This document shows, piece after piece, positions 26,578-35,476 of a DNA stretch of 56,987 bases. The DNA comes from an uncultured bacterium. Lineage in GTDB: Bacteria; Actinomycetota; Coriobacteriia; Coriobacteriales; Coriobacteriaceae. The notes under the pieces are model-generated. The model was not told where the DNA came from, searched no databases, and saw only the letters and a program-made list of their open reading frames with translations. Position 1 is the stretch's first letter, and each line of letters starts with the position of its first letter. The stretch covers positions 1 through 56,987 of the forward strand of contig CAJMMN010000015.1 of assembly GCA_905214525.1 (NCBI GenBank). The letters run 5' to 3'. The position numbers were made by a program, and so were the translations under genes.

Positions 26578-28311
26578 ATGTCGCAAAACGATCGAACTCA
26601 ACTGATTCCCGATCCGCAGCAGCCGAGCAGGCACACCGGCGGCGTTCAGTCACCGCGTCCTATCGCGCCGAGCCACGGTCAGCAGCGTGGTGCGGCAAAC
26701 GCTTCCCAACGCCCGAACCAACAGCGACAGCAGCGTCAACAACGTCAGCAGCGCCAGGCAAACGGCAATGCGCCCAAGCAGCCCCACACGCACGCTCGAG
26801 GCGATCGCGGCCCCGCACGCAAGTCCGCCGAGAACAATAAGTCGGGCAAAAAGACGACGCTCTTTGTCGTCCTGGGTCTTATCGTCATTGTCTATATCGT
26901 AGGCGTCGTAGCGTTTTCCCAGCTAGCCTACCCCAATACCACCATCGCCGGCGTCGACGTCTCGTTCTCCAACGCGTCGTCTGCCGCCACCAAGGTCAAC
27001 TCGGCATGGAAGCACTATAAGCTCACCGTGACAGGCGATGACTTTAGCTGGACGTATCAGCCCGAGTCCGATGAGCCCATCGTCGACGGCGAAGCTGCCG
27101 CAAAAGAGATCATCAGCCAGAACGAAGCCTTTGTATGGCCGGTCCGCCTTGTGGAATCCTTAAGCGGCAAGACCAAAACAACCGCTAGCTCCAACGAAGT
27201 CGATCTTGATCAAGACGTCGACCTGTCCATGCTCTCCGATACCTTTGACCAAAAGAAGTTTGAGAAGGATCTGGGCGCCGCCATCGACGAGTTTAACGAA
27301 GGACGTTCGGGCACGTTCGAGGCCAATAGCTCCTATGACGAGCAAGCGGGCAAGTTTACCGTCGAGAAGGCGCGCTCCAACGAAAAACTCAACCGCGAGC
27401 ATGTCATTAAATATGCCGAGCTCGAGCTCGCCTCGCTGGCCGAGACCGTAGATCTTTCCAAGCTCGGCAACGATGCCTATGAGCCGCTCAATGGAACGCT
27501 GACCGATGATCAGATTCAGGCCGCATGCGATGCCGCCAACAACTTCTTGGGCGTCAACGTGACCCTCAAGCTCAACGGCGAGGATGCCGGCAAGGTTGAT
27601 GGCAGCTCCGTGTTGCAGTGGATCAGCTTTGCCGATCCGGCCAACCCCACGCTCGATACGTCGCAGATCAGCAGCTGGGCAGCCGAGCTCGCCAACGGCT
27701 TTAATACCGTGGGCTCCACTCGCTGGTGGACGCGCGCCGATGGCAAGCAGTGCGCCGTCGAAGGCGGCGACTTTGGTTGGTCCATCGACAGCAGCTCGCT
27801 CGCCAAGCAGGTCGAGGACGCCATCAACAACAAGCAGACCGGCGAAATCGAGATCAAGTACTCCCAGAAGGCCGACACATTTACCGCCAAGGGCGAGCCC
27901 GACTGGAAGGCCTATATCGACGTCGACCTGTCCGAGCAGCATGCGCGCTACTACGACGAGAGCGGCAACATCGTGTGGGAGGCCAACTTTATTTCTGGCA
28001 AACCGGGCGAAGACGCCACCCCCGAGGGCGTATGGCAGATCAACAGCAACGATGGCGCCAGCAAACTCATCGGTGCCAAGGACCCCGAGACCGGCAAGCC
28101 CAAATACGAGAGCCCGGTAAGCTACTGGATGCCGTTCGAGGGCAATATGGTCGGATTCCACGACGCCACCTGGCAAAACGATTCGAGTTTCGATAACGCC
28201 GAATCGTACAAGTGGTGCGGTAGCCACGGTTGTATCAACCTGCGTCTGGCCGATGCCAAGTCGCTCCACGAGCGCATCAAAGTCGGCCTCTGCGTGGTCG
28301 TGCACTCGTAA
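26578..28311 (+). CDS. L,D-transpeptidase with peptidoglycan-binding domain
   Basis: A 577-residue membrane-anchored cell-wall enzyme. A Gln/Arg-rich cytoplasmic N-terminus of about 90 residues is followed by one membrane segment (TLFVVLGLIVIVYIVGVVAFS). The extracellular part holds two copies of a VanW-associated PG_binding_4-like module, then a YkuD catalytic domain with FHDATW and the signature WCGSHGCINLR, the nucleophile being Cys 552. It probably forms 3-3 crosslinks or attaches proteins to peptidoglycan. ATG 26578 follows AAGGA at 10-11 bases; the ATG at 26569 is too close to it. A TATAAT box lies at 26515-26520 without a clear -35. Confidence 0.92.
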   Translation: MSQNDRTQLIPDPQQPSRHTGGVQSPRPIAPSHGQQRGAANASQRPNQQRQQRQQRQQRQANGNAPKQPHTHARGDRGPARKSAENNKSGKKTTLFVVLGLIVIVYIVGVVAFSQLAYPNTTIAGVDVSFSNASSAATKVNSAWKHYKLTVTGDDFSWTYQPESDEPIVDGEAAAKEIISQNEAFVWPVRLVESLSGKTKTTASSNEVDLDQDVDLSMLSDTFDQKKFEKDLGAAIDEFNEGRSGTFEANSSYDEQAGKFTVEKARSNEKLNREHVIKYAELELASLAETVDLSKLGNDAYEPLNGTLTDDQIQAACDAANNFLGVNVTLKLNGEDAGKVDGSSVLQWISFADPANPTLDTSQISSWAAELANGFNTVGSTRWWTRADGKQCAVEGGDFGWSIDSSSLAKQVEDAINNKQTGEIEIKYSQKADTFTAKGEPDWKAYIDVDLSEQHARYYDESGNIVWEANFISGKPGEDATPEGVWQINSNDGASKLIGAKDPETGKPKYESPVSYWMPFEGNMVGFHDATWQNDSSFDNAESYKWCGSHGCINLRLADAKSLHERIKVGLCVVVHS

Positions 28312-28379
28312 CGCAGCTAACGTCTACAACAAGTAAACAGCACGGCGACAAAACTTACAGTACCGTCATCCGCAACTTC

Positions 28380-28409
28380 TATACGCCCGCCTATCGCGAC
28401 GGGCGTATA
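28380..28409. repeat. 10-bp hairpin between transpeptidase and adaptor genes
   Basis: TATACGCCCG (28380-28389) pairs with 28400-28409 around a 10-base loop. No T-run follows, so terminator activity is doubtful. Confidence 0.5.
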
Positions 28410-28443
28410 TACTTATCGGAGCCATATCGATAAAGGAGACGCT

Positions 28444-29856
28444 ATGTCCAAGGTCCCCACGATCAATCCGGGTCCTGACGATTCCGATCGCATGCCCCAA
28501 GATGCCACCGAGACCCTGCCGATTATCAGCGCTGCAGACAACAAGCAGCCCCAAACGAGTCTCGACGATTCGACCGATATCTCCGATGAAGAAGCCTATG
28601 CAAAGCTCAAGGCAAAGCGTGCCGAGCGTCGGCGCAAAAAGCTCATCCGACGCGGTATCGCCGTCGGTGTCGTTGTTGCCATCGCGCTCATTGCTATCAT
28701 CGCAACGCTGGTCATCAACGCGCAACCCGCAGGCACCAACGGACCGGTGACCGACATGGTCACCGAAGGCACGTTTACCACCACAGTCGAAGCCAAGGGG
28801 CAGCTTAAGCCCATCTCGGCATCGGTCGTCTCCCCTTCTGTCGACGGTACGGTTGAAAAGATCAACGTGCAGGCCGGACAGAGCGTCAACGAGGGCGACG
28901 TACTCATGACCATTAAGAACGACGCGCTCGATAGCGCTGTTTACGAGGCGCAGCGCGCGGTCGCGGCCGCCCAGGAAGACCTGAACAATGCAAAGGTGGC
29001 ACTCGCGGCCGCACAGGCCGCACCGACAACGGACAGTGACGGATCGACCGGTCCATCGGACGCAAACGCCAACGCAAATGCCGTCTCGACCGCCCAGCGC
29101 AACCTCGCCTCGGCCCAGGCAGCGCTGGAACAGGCAACTGCAAAGGCGGCCGAGCGCACCGTAAAGGCCCCCAGCTCGGGCAGCATCGTGGAGCTCAACG
29201 CCAAGGTGGGCGCTACGGTAACAGGCGGCATGATCATGGGTGAAAGCGACACGAGCGGCGGCAAGCAGTGCATGCAAATCGCCGACCTGTCCAAGATGAA
29301 GGTGACGGTTCAGGTGGGCGAAAAGGATATCGCCAAGATCGCCGTGGGCCAAAGCGCCAACGTGACCTATCCCGCGTTTCCCGATATCGTGAGCCAGGGC
29401 ACCGTCACGGCTATCGCCTCGGTGGCAAACTCTGACTCCGGCTCCGGTAGCGGCGGCAGCGTGACCTTTAACGTCGACATCCTCATCGAAGCACCCGACA
29501 GTCGCCTTAAGCCGGGTATGACTGCCGAGGTCTCGGTAGTGACCGAGAAGCTCGACGACGTGGTTATGGTGCCGACCATGGCGCTGATGACCGAAGATGG
29601 CGAGCACTATTACGTCAATCTGGCCACCGATTCGGAAGGCAAGAAGACGCGCCGCGTGAAGGTGACCGTCGTGACGCAAAACGACAACGAGGCTGTAGTC
29701 GGTAAGACGCAGGTCAAGCGCGACGACCAGGGCAACGAGATCAACCCAGACGTCCCGGTTACCAAGTTACGCGACGGCGACACCATCGTGACGGATACCG
29801 GCACAGGCATGACGGCAGACGGCGGCGACAACATGCCTGCCGACGAGGGCAAGTAA
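28444..29856 (+). CDS. MacA-like efflux periplasmic-adaptor protein
   Basis: A 470-residue HlyD/MacA-family adaptor. A charged cytoplasmic N-terminus leads to one membrane segment (GIAVGVVVAIALIAIIATLVI, about residues 70-90). The extracytoplasmic part has a biotinyl-lipoyl-like half motif (GTVEKINVQAGQSVNEGDVLMTIK), an alpha-helical coiled coil rich in Ala (QAAPT insert within it), the second lipoyl half (VKAPSSGSIVELNAKVG) and a beta-barrel domain. AAAGGAGACGCT precedes the ATG. It forms an operon with the ATPase and permease that follow; the stop and next start overlap by one base. In Gram-positives such systems export peptides or antibiotics. Confidence 0.9.
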   Translation: MSKVPTINPGPDDSDRMPQDATETLPIISAADNKQPQTSLDDSTDISDEEAYAKLKAKRAERRRKKLIRRGIAVGVVVAIALIAIIATLVINAQPAGTNGPVTDMVTEGTFTTTVEAKGQLKPISASVVSPSVDGTVEKINVQAGQSVNEGDVLMTIKNDALDSAVYEAQRAVAAAQEDLNNAKVALAAAQAAPTTDSDGSTGPSDANANANAVSTAQRNLASAQAALEQATAKAAERTVKAPSSGSIVELNAKVGATVTGGMIMGESDTSGGKQCMQIADLSKMKVTVQVGEKDIAKIAVGQSANVTYPAFPDIVSQGTVTAIASVANSDSGSGSGGSVTFNVDILIEAPDSRLKPGMTAEVSVVTEKLDDVVMVPTMALMTEDGEHYYVNLATDSEGKKTRRVKVTVVTQNDNEAVVGKTQVKRDDQGNEINPDVPVTKLRDGDTIVTDTGTGMTADGGDNMPADEGK

Positions 29857-30629
29857 TGCGTCCCGTCATCGACATCCGCAACGTGCACCGCATCTTTGAG
29901 AGCGAGGCCGGTTGCGCCCACATCCTGCATAACGTAAGCCTGGCAGTAGATCCCGGTGAGTTCGTCGCCATCACCGGCCCCTCGGGCTCGGGCAAGTCGA
30001 CACTCATGAACATCCTGGGCTGCCTGGACAAACCGACGGCGGGCGATTACTTCCTGCAAGGGCTCAACGTCGCCGAGCTCGACGATGATGAGCTCACCGA
30101 GGTGCGCGCGCTGAGCATCGGCTTTGTCTTTCAGAGTTTTAACTTGCTGCCGCGTCTGACGGTGATCGAAAACGTCATGCTGCCGCTGTCCTACACCAAT
30201 GTGCCGCGTAGCCAGCGCGAGATGCGCGCCGTGCACGCGCTGCAAGCCGTCACACTGCCGGTCGACCATTGGGACCACCGCATATCGGAACTCTCGGGCG
30301 GACAGATGCAGCGCGTCGCCATCGCGCGCGCCCTCGTCAACGACCCGCCCATCATTTTGGCCGACGAGCCAACGGGAAATCTAGACTCGACAACCGGGGC
30401 GCTCGTCATGGAAACCTTCCACAAGCTCCAGAAACGCGGCAAGACCATCGTACTCATCACGCATGACCCCGGCATCGCCGCCGAGGCCGATCGAGCCGTA
30501 ACCATCCGTGACGGGCGAATCCATGACGGCGCATATGTCGCGCATACACCGAATACGTTACGCGGGGCCGTGAACGCCCTGCCCACGATTTCGACATCCA
30601 CCAATCAGCCGAAGGGAGCGAAGGAATGA
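29856..30629 (+). CDS. ABC transporter ATP-binding protein, MacB/LolD type
   Basis: A 257-residue ATPase. Walker A is GPSGSGKST, the Q-loop is FVFQSFNLLPRLTVIENVMLPL, the signature is LSGGQMQRVAIARAL and Walker B is IILADEPTGNLDS, followed by the H-loop THD. The pattern belongs to the lipoprotein/macrolide export (LolD, MacB) family. It overlaps the adaptor gene by one base and the permease gene by four (ATGA), so the three products are expected to be made together. The substrate is unknown. Confidence 0.95.
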   Translation: MRPVIDIRNVHRIFESEAGCAHILHNVSLAVDPGEFVAITGPSGSGKSTLMNILGCLDKPTAGDYFLQGLNVAELDDDELTEVRALSIGFVFQSFNLLPRLTVIENVMLPLSYTNVPRSQREMRAVHALQAVTLPVDHWDHRISELSGGQMQRVAIARALVNDPPIILADEPTGNLDSTTGALVMETFHKLQKRGKTIVLITHDPGIAAEADRAVTIRDGRIHDGAYVAHTPNTLRGAVNALPTISTSTNQPKGAKE

Positions 30630-31840
30630 GCACCCGCGATCTTGTCCAAGAAGCCCTTCACTCGCTCGAGGCCAACAAGGGACGCAGCCTGCTCACCATC
30701 CTTGGCATCGTCATTGGCATCGCCTCGGTCATCGCCATGACTTCGCTCATCGGCGGCATCCAAAACAGCCTGGTCAACAGCCTGGGCCTCAATGCAGCCC
30801 GCATGGTAGAGATCTATTCGTCCCAAGAACTCACCGATTCGGATGTGGAAAAGCTTCGCAAACTGGTGCCGCAGATTGAGCAGATCGGCATCGTCGATAG
30901 CGCCTATTCCGAGTACAAGGTCGGGGATAAAAGCTATACCGTCATGGCACACGGCGTCGATAGCGACATGCTCGATGCCGTGGGCGCCAGCAAGCTCGTT
31001 GCGGGACGTGTCTATTCACAGGCAGAGTCTCAATCAGCCTCGCGCGTGGCGCTCATCAGCCGCGGCGGCGCCGATCAGCTTTACGGCAACGAACAGGACG
31101 CACTGGGGAAAACCATCAAGGTGTCCAACGGCGAGGTGCAGATTGTAGGCGTGATTGATGGCGGCAGCGACTCCATGGGCTCGCTCACGCTATATATGCC
31201 ACGCGAAACCATCTCCGGCCTGTTTGGCGACGAGAATCCTTCATTCCCCAGCGTGACGGCACTTGCCGCCGAGGGCACAGACATGGACGAGCTCTGCAAG
31301 ACCATCGAGTCTAAGGTGCGCGCGATGAAGGGCATCTCGGAGGATGATGAGTACGACAGCGTATCGGCGACCTCCATGAAAAGCGCCATCGATGCACTCA
31401 ACTCGTTTATGGGCGCCTTCTCGCTCATCATGGGCGCTGTCGCCAGTATCTCACTGCTTGTCGGCGGAATCGGCATTATGAATATGATGCTTACCAACGT
31501 GACTGAGCGCATCCGCGAGATCGGTATTCGCCGTGCCTTGGGCGCCAGTCGCCGCGATATCACCGCGCAGTTTTTGGCCGAGTCCTCGGCGCTGTGCGTC
31601 ACCGGTGGCCTGCTGGGTGTCCTGATTGGCTATCTGCTGGCCTGGGGCCTCGCGATGTTTGCCGCAGGATCAGGGGTTCTCAACGAGCTCGGTGCCAGTG
31701 GGGAGATCACACCGAGCTTTTCAATCGCCACGGTGCTGCTGGCCTTCGGCGTCTCCGTCGGCATCGGCGTGATCTTTGGCTTCTACCCCGCTCGCCGCGC
31801 GGCAAAGCTCAACCCGGTGGAGTGCCTACGCTACCAGTAA
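30626..31840 (+). CDS. ABC transporter permease, MacB/FtsX type
   Basis: A 404-residue permease with the four-helix MacB topology. An N-terminal helix (SLLTILGIVIGIASVIAMTSLIGG) is followed by a large extracytoplasmic MacB_PCD domain (about residues 50-270), then three helices near residues 280-400 separated by the cytoplasmic motif TERIREIGIRRALGASRRDI. The end PARRAAKLNPVECLRYQ is typical. It completes the tripartite exporter. No terminator is obvious after it; 13 bases downstream lies the truncated repeat at 31853. Confidence 0.94.
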   Translation: MSTRDLVQEALHSLEANKGRSLLTILGIVIGIASVIAMTSLIGGIQNSLVNSLGLNAARMVEIYSSQELTDSDVEKLRKLVPQIEQIGIVDSAYSEYKVGDKSYTVMAHGVDSDMLDAVGASKLVAGRVYSQAESQSASRVALISRGGADQLYGNEQDALGKTIKVSNGEVQIVGVIDGGSDSMGSLTLYMPRETISGLFGDENPSFPSVTALAAEGTDMDELCKTIESKVRAMKGISEDDEYDSVSATSMKSAIDALNSFMGAFSLIMGAVASISLLVGGIGIMNMMLTNVTERIREIGIRRALGASRRDITAQFLAESSALCVTGGLLGVLIGYLLAWGLAMFAAGSGVLNELGASGEITPSFSIATVLLAFGVSVGIGVIFGFYPARRAAKLNPVECLRYQ

Positions 31841-31852
31841 GCCACCACCAAC

Positions 31853-31880
31853 AAGTTGCGGCGAATTAGGGACCGTTTGG
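31853..31880. repeat. single-arm copy of the 15499 intergenic repeat
   Basis: AAGTTGCGGCGAATTAGGG followed by ACCGTTTGG matches the left arm and flank of the element at 15499-15566 at most positions. The partner arm is not found downstream, so the element looks truncated. This is the last element of this kind before the cobalamin cluster. Confidence 0.5.
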
Positions 31881-32052
31881 GGGTGCGGACGCCGGAAACG
31901 TAGAGATCGGCCTCGCCGAAGTCGGCCTGGGCCCGGCAGGGCCTGCGTCAGCATTGCCAAAAACGCCTATCGAAAGGGCGAATCCTTCTTGACAGAACTA
32001 CAGGAACACCCCCCCCCACGCGGGCGGGAGGGCGCGCAGGTGCGGCAAGCGC

Positions 32053-32826
32053 CTAGCGCGCGAACTCCCGTAAGAGCGCGTCTTCCACTTCCCGAAGCGA
32101 AAGGGCCCCGCCTCCCTCGGCGGGACGGGTGACCACGATGCAGCGCGCTCCCACGTCGCGCGCGGAGGCGAGCTTCTCGGCCGTGCCGCCTACGGTTCCC
32201 GAGTCCTTGGTCACAAGCCACTGGGCGCCCACCTGCCGAAGCATCGCCTCGTTGAGCTCGCGGGTGAAGGGTCCCTGCATGCCGATGACGTGCGACGGCG
32301 AAAACCCCGCGTCGATGCACTTCGTTATAGCACTGGGCAGCGGGAGCACGCGCACGAAGAAGCGCTCCGCGAAATCGGCGACGCGCGTGTAGGGAGCAAG
32401 CTCCTTGCTCCCCGTCGTGAGAAGAGCGCGACCCGGGTTCTCGGAGAGAAAGCGCGCCGCGCAGGCGATCGACGCGACCGACACGACGCCTTTGGGCAGC
32501 GCCTCGACCGGGCGCGCAAGGCGCAGGCATCGTGCACCCACGGCGAGCGAAGCGGCCCGGATGTTGCCGCTTGCAAGCGTAGCGAAGGGGTGCGTGGCGT
32601 CGACAACGATGCGCGCGCCGGAAAGCTCGCGCTCCATGTCAGCCTCGTCGAGCCTGCCCGCATGCACCTCGATGCCTGGAAGCTCGCCCAAAAGCTCGCC
32701 TCCGTACTCGGTTGCCGCATAGGTACGGGCGGGGATGCCCGCCCCGCTCGCCCATTCGCACAGAAGGCGGCCCTCGGTGGTGCCGGCGAAGATGCGCAGC
32801 GCCGGCGCGGATGCGGGCGCCGTCAC
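32053..32826 (-). CDS. cbiJ: cobalt-precorrin-6A reductase
   Basis: A 257-residue NADH-dependent reductase that reduces the macrocycle of cobalt-precorrin-6A. The N-terminal RIFAGTTEGRLLCEWA and the middle IVVDATHPFA and LTTGSKELAPY patterns belong to the CobK/CbiJ family, and the C-terminal VTKDSGTVGGTAEKLASA is also typical. The start is GTG 32826, overlapping the cbiC stop by four bases (GTGA). Last gene of the 17-gene minus-strand operon. A GC-rich downstream region ends at a C9 tract; no clean terminator was seen. Confidence 0.92.
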   Translation of the reverse strand: MTAPASAPALRIFAGTTEGRLLCEWASGAGIPARTYAATEYGGELLGELPGIEVHAGRLDEADMERELSGARIVVDATHPFATLASGNIRAASLAVGARCLRLARPVEALPKGVVSVASIACAARFLSENPGRALLTTGSKELAPYTRVADFAERFFVRVLPLPSAITKCIDAGFSPSHVIGMQGPFTRELNEAMLRQVGAQWLVTKDSGTVGGTAEKLASARDVGARCIVVTRPAEGGGALSLREVEDALLREFAR

Positions 32827-33464
32827 TTCGGGCCGCCTGGGCGCGTGATCTGGTAGAGCAGCGCGTTCATAATGGCGGCCGCCACGTTCGAGCCGCCCTT
32901 GCGACCCCTCGCGACGATGGCCGGCACGCGTCGCGCGAGTAACTCCTCTTTCGCCTCGACCACGTTCACAAACCCGACCGGCACCCCAACGACGAGCGCG
33001 GGCGCGATCTTCCCCGCGTCCATGAGCTCGGCGAGGCGCAGAAGTGCTGTGGGAGCGTTGCCGACGGCCACGATGAGCGGACCCTCGATGCCGCTAGCTT
33101 TGTCCATGCTCGCAACGGCGCGAGTCGTGCCCGCGGCGCGCGCAGCCGCGGCGACATCAGGGTCGGCCATGTAGCACACGGCCTTGCAGCCGAGCTTCGC
33201 GAGCGCGGGCTTGCTTATGCCTGCGAGCGCCATGTTCGTGTCGGTGAGCACCGTGGCCCCTGCGCGCAGTGCGTCGAGCGCACAGTGCGCGGCGTCATGG
33301 GTGAACACGAGGGAATCGGCGTACGAGAAGTCGGCAGTGGTGTGGATGACGCGCTTCACGACGGGCTCTTCGAGCGGCGGGAACGTGCGGCCGCCGAGCT
33401 CTTCGGTGATGATCTCGAAGCTGCGCCGCTCGATGTCGCCGGGCGCCATCTCCTTGGAATCCAT
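32823..33464 (-). CDS. cbiC: cobalt-precorrin-8 methylmutase
   Basis: A 213-residue enzyme moving the C11 methyl group to C12 to give cobyrinate. Family features include RSFEIITEELGG, VVKRVIHTTADFSYADSLVF (with the catalytic His in IHTT), TDTNMALAGI, and VGVPVGFVNVVEAKEEL followed by GRKGGSNVAAAIMNALL. The start ATG at 33464 directly follows the btuR stop; GGAG lies inside the end of btuR. A later in-frame ATG (MAPGD) is possible but less well placed. Confidence 0.95.
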   Translation of the reverse strand: MDSKEMAPGDIERRSFEIITEELGGRTFPPLEEPVVKRVIHTTADFSYADSLVFTHDAAHCALDALRAGATVLTDTNMALAGISKPALAKLGCKAVCYMADPDVAAAARAAGTTRAVASMDKASGIEGPLIVAVGNAPTALLRLAELMDAGKIAPALVVGVPVGFVNVVEAKEELLARRVPAIVARGRKGGSNVAAAIMNALLYQITRPGGPK

Positions 33465-33980
33465 CTAGTACTCCACTCCTTCCCTTGCACATATCCCCTG
33501 CTCGTAGGGATGTTTCTCGCACCGCATCTCGGTTATGTAGTCGGCCTTCTCCACGATCTTGCGGGAAGGCGCGCGCCCGGTGAGCGCTACTTCGACGCCG
33601 CGCGCGGACATATCGAGCGCGCGGTCCACGAGCGCCTCGTCGACAAGCCCCTTCGAAAGCGCGTCGAGCGCCTCGTCGAGCACGAGCAGCCCCTCTTGCG
33701 CGCCCTCGAGCTCGGCGAGCGCGGAAGCGAGGTTCCCATCGTGCAGCTCGCACGTCGCGGCAAGTTCTTCCGACGTCATCGACCAGGTAAACTTGTCCGA
33801 CGCCTTCCCCGCGAACACGGGCACGCCGAAATGCTCGGCGAGCAGGCGCACCTCCCCGCTTTCGCCGTCTTTCAGGAACTGCACGACGACGACGCGGCGG
33901 CCTGCAGCGAGCATGCGAAGGGCGAGGCCCATCGCCGCCGTGGTCTTGCCTTTGCCGTCGCCATGATACACGTGGATCAT
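33465..33980 (-). CDS. btuR: corrinoid adenosyltransferase, CobA/CobO type
   Basis: A 171-residue ATP:cob(I)alamin adenosyltransferase that adds the upper 5'-deoxyadenosyl ligand. Walker A is GDGKGKTTAAMG at the very N-terminus, followed by VVVVQFLKDGESGE and VLDEALDAL, then LTGRAPSRKIVEKADYITEM near the end, as in the CobO/BtuR family. ATG 33980 overlaps the cbiP stop by four bases and has GGAGG upstream; the frame extends further upstream inside cbiP but without family similarity. Slightly shorter than E. coli BtuR, whose N-terminal extension it lacks. Confidence 0.94.
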   Translation of the reverse strand: MIHVYHGDGKGKTTAAMGLALRMLAAGRRVVVVQFLKDGESGEVRLLAEHFGVPVFAGKASDKFTWSMTSEELAATCELHDGNLASALAELEGAQEGLLVLDEALDALSKGLVDEALVDRALDMSARGVEVALTGRAPSRKIVEKADYITEMRCEKHPYEQGICAREGVEY

Positions 33981-35476
33981 ACGCCCTCCTCGATAATGCG
34001 GTAGACATACTCCATGTCGAGCGCCCCGCGCACGACGTCGGCCAGGCGGTCGAACTCGCGCGCACGGTGATCGGCCGCGGACGCCGCGCCCGCAGCACCC
34101 ACGACGTTCTCGGGCAGGCCGCGCATGCGCGCGAGCGAGCGCGCGAGGGCGAGCGCCACCCCCGGTTCGTCGAACAGGCCGTGGAGATAGGTTCCGAACA
34201 CGTTTCCGCAGGCCGCGCCTTCTGGTTTGCCGCCAATCGTGCCCGCAGGAGCGCAGGAGACGGTCGTTTCGCCGTCGTGAATCTCGTACCCGCGCGCCGT
34301 CATGCCGTTCCACGCCGAGAACGCGCCTTGGGCGCCCGTGATGCGCAGCTCAGACTGGGCGAGGCGCTTTTCCTCCTTGAACACCGTACTTGCAGGGATG
34401 AGCCCGAGCCCGCGCGCGGTGCCAGCGCCTTCCCTGCCGTGCGGGTCGGAAAGCTCGTCTCCCAAAAGCTGGTAGCCTCCGCATATGCCGAGCACCGGCG
34501 TGCCCGTGCCCGAAAGCGCGCGTACACAGGCCCCGATGCCGCTAGCCGCAAGCCAGCGCGCGTCGTCGAGCGTAGTCTTCGAGCCGGGAAGCACCACCAG
34601 GTCGGGTCGGCCCAGATCGGTCGTCGAGGAAACGTAGCGCACGCCCACGCCGGGCACGCGCGAAAGCGGGTCGAAGTCGGTGAAGTTCGACAGATGCGGA
34701 AGACGCACGACGGCGACGTCGATGACGCCGCGCGCCTCGCGGGCAGATAGGCGCGGCGCGAGCGAGTCCTCGTCGTCCAGGTCGAGCGTAAGATACGGCA
34801 CGACCCCCACGACGGGAACCCCGCACATCTTCTCGAGCGGGGCCAAACCCGGGCGCAGGATTTCCACATCGCCGCGGAACTTGTTCACCACAAGCCCCCG
34901 CAAAAGCGCGCGGTCCTCGGGCGCAAGGAGCGCGACCGTGCCGTAGAGCTGGGCAAACACCCCGCCCGGGTCGATGTCGCCCGCGAGCAGCACGGGGGAG
35001 GACACGGCGCGCGCGAGCCCCATGTTGACGATGTCGTTTTCGGCAAGGTTGATTTCGGCGGGGCTGCCGGCGCCCTCGATGACGATGACGTCGTTTTCCT
35101 CCGCGAGCGAATCGAACGCCTCCAAAATCTGCGGCATGAGCGCCTTCTTTCGCGCGAAGTAGTCCCTCGCAGCGAAGGCTCCCTGCGCCTTGCCGGCCAC
35201 GATGAGCTGGCTTCGGTGGCCGCTTTCGGGCTTGAGCAGGATGGGGTTCATGCGCACGTCGGGCGCGATGCCGCACGCCTCGGCCTGCATGATCTGGGCG
35301 CGCCCCATCTCGAGCCCGTCGGCCGTGACACCGCTGTTGAGTGCCATGTTCTGGCTCTTGAAGGGAGTCACGCGCAGGCCGTCCTGCGAAAGTACGCGGC
35401 ACAGCCCAGCCGCAAGCAGGCTCTTCCCCGCGTTCGACATGGTGCCCTGGATCATGATGGGCTTCGCCCTACCCAC
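33977..35476 (-). CDS. cbiP: cobyric acid synthase
   Basis: A 499-residue glutamine-dependent amidotransferase that amidates four carboxylates of adenosylcobyrinic acid diamide. The N-terminal dethiobiotin-synthetase-like domain has PIMIQGTMSNAGKSLLAAGLCR and VIEGAGSPAEINL; the C-terminal class I GATase domain has the Cys nucleophile in PVLGICGGYQLLG and the His in TYLHGLFD. I chose GTG 35476, which has AAGGAGG nine bases upstream and overlaps cobD by eight bases; the longer frame to 35623 lies within cobD. Confidence 0.95.
   Translation of the reverse strand: MGRAKPIMIQGTMSNAGKSLLAAGLCRVLSQDGLRVTPFKSQNMALNSGVTADGLEMGRAQIMQAEACGIAPDVRMNPILLKPESGHRSQLIVAGKAQGAFAARDYFARKKALMPQILEAFDSLAEENDVIVIEGAGSPAEINLAENDIVNMGLARAVSSPVLLAGDIDPGGVFAQLYGTVALLAPEDRALLRGLVVNKFRGDVEILRPGLAPLEKMCGVPVVGVVPYLTLDLDDEDSLAPRLSAREARGVIDVAVVRLPHLSNFTDFDPLSRVPGVGVRYVSSTTDLGRPDLVVLPGSKTTLDDARWLAASGIGACVRALSGTGTPVLGICGGYQLLGDELSDPHGREGAGTARGLGLIPASTVFKEEKRLAQSELRITGAQGAFSAWNGMTARGYEIHDGETTVSCAPAGTIGGKPEGAACGNVFGTYLHGLFDEPGVALALARSLARMRGLPENVVGAAGAASAADHRAREFDRLADVVRGALDMEYVYRIIEEGV

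Noticed and set aside
32009..32017. C9 homopolymer as a phase-variation tract
   Set aside because: It lies outside any supported gene and promoter; more likely neutral or a sequencing-prone site.
31776..32132. 118-codon frame across the left edge of the island, including AKNAYRKGESFLTELQEH
   Set aside because: It overlaps the permease and runs through a C9 tract; a GAAAGGG and TTG could start a truncated gene near 31990, but too little remains to support it.
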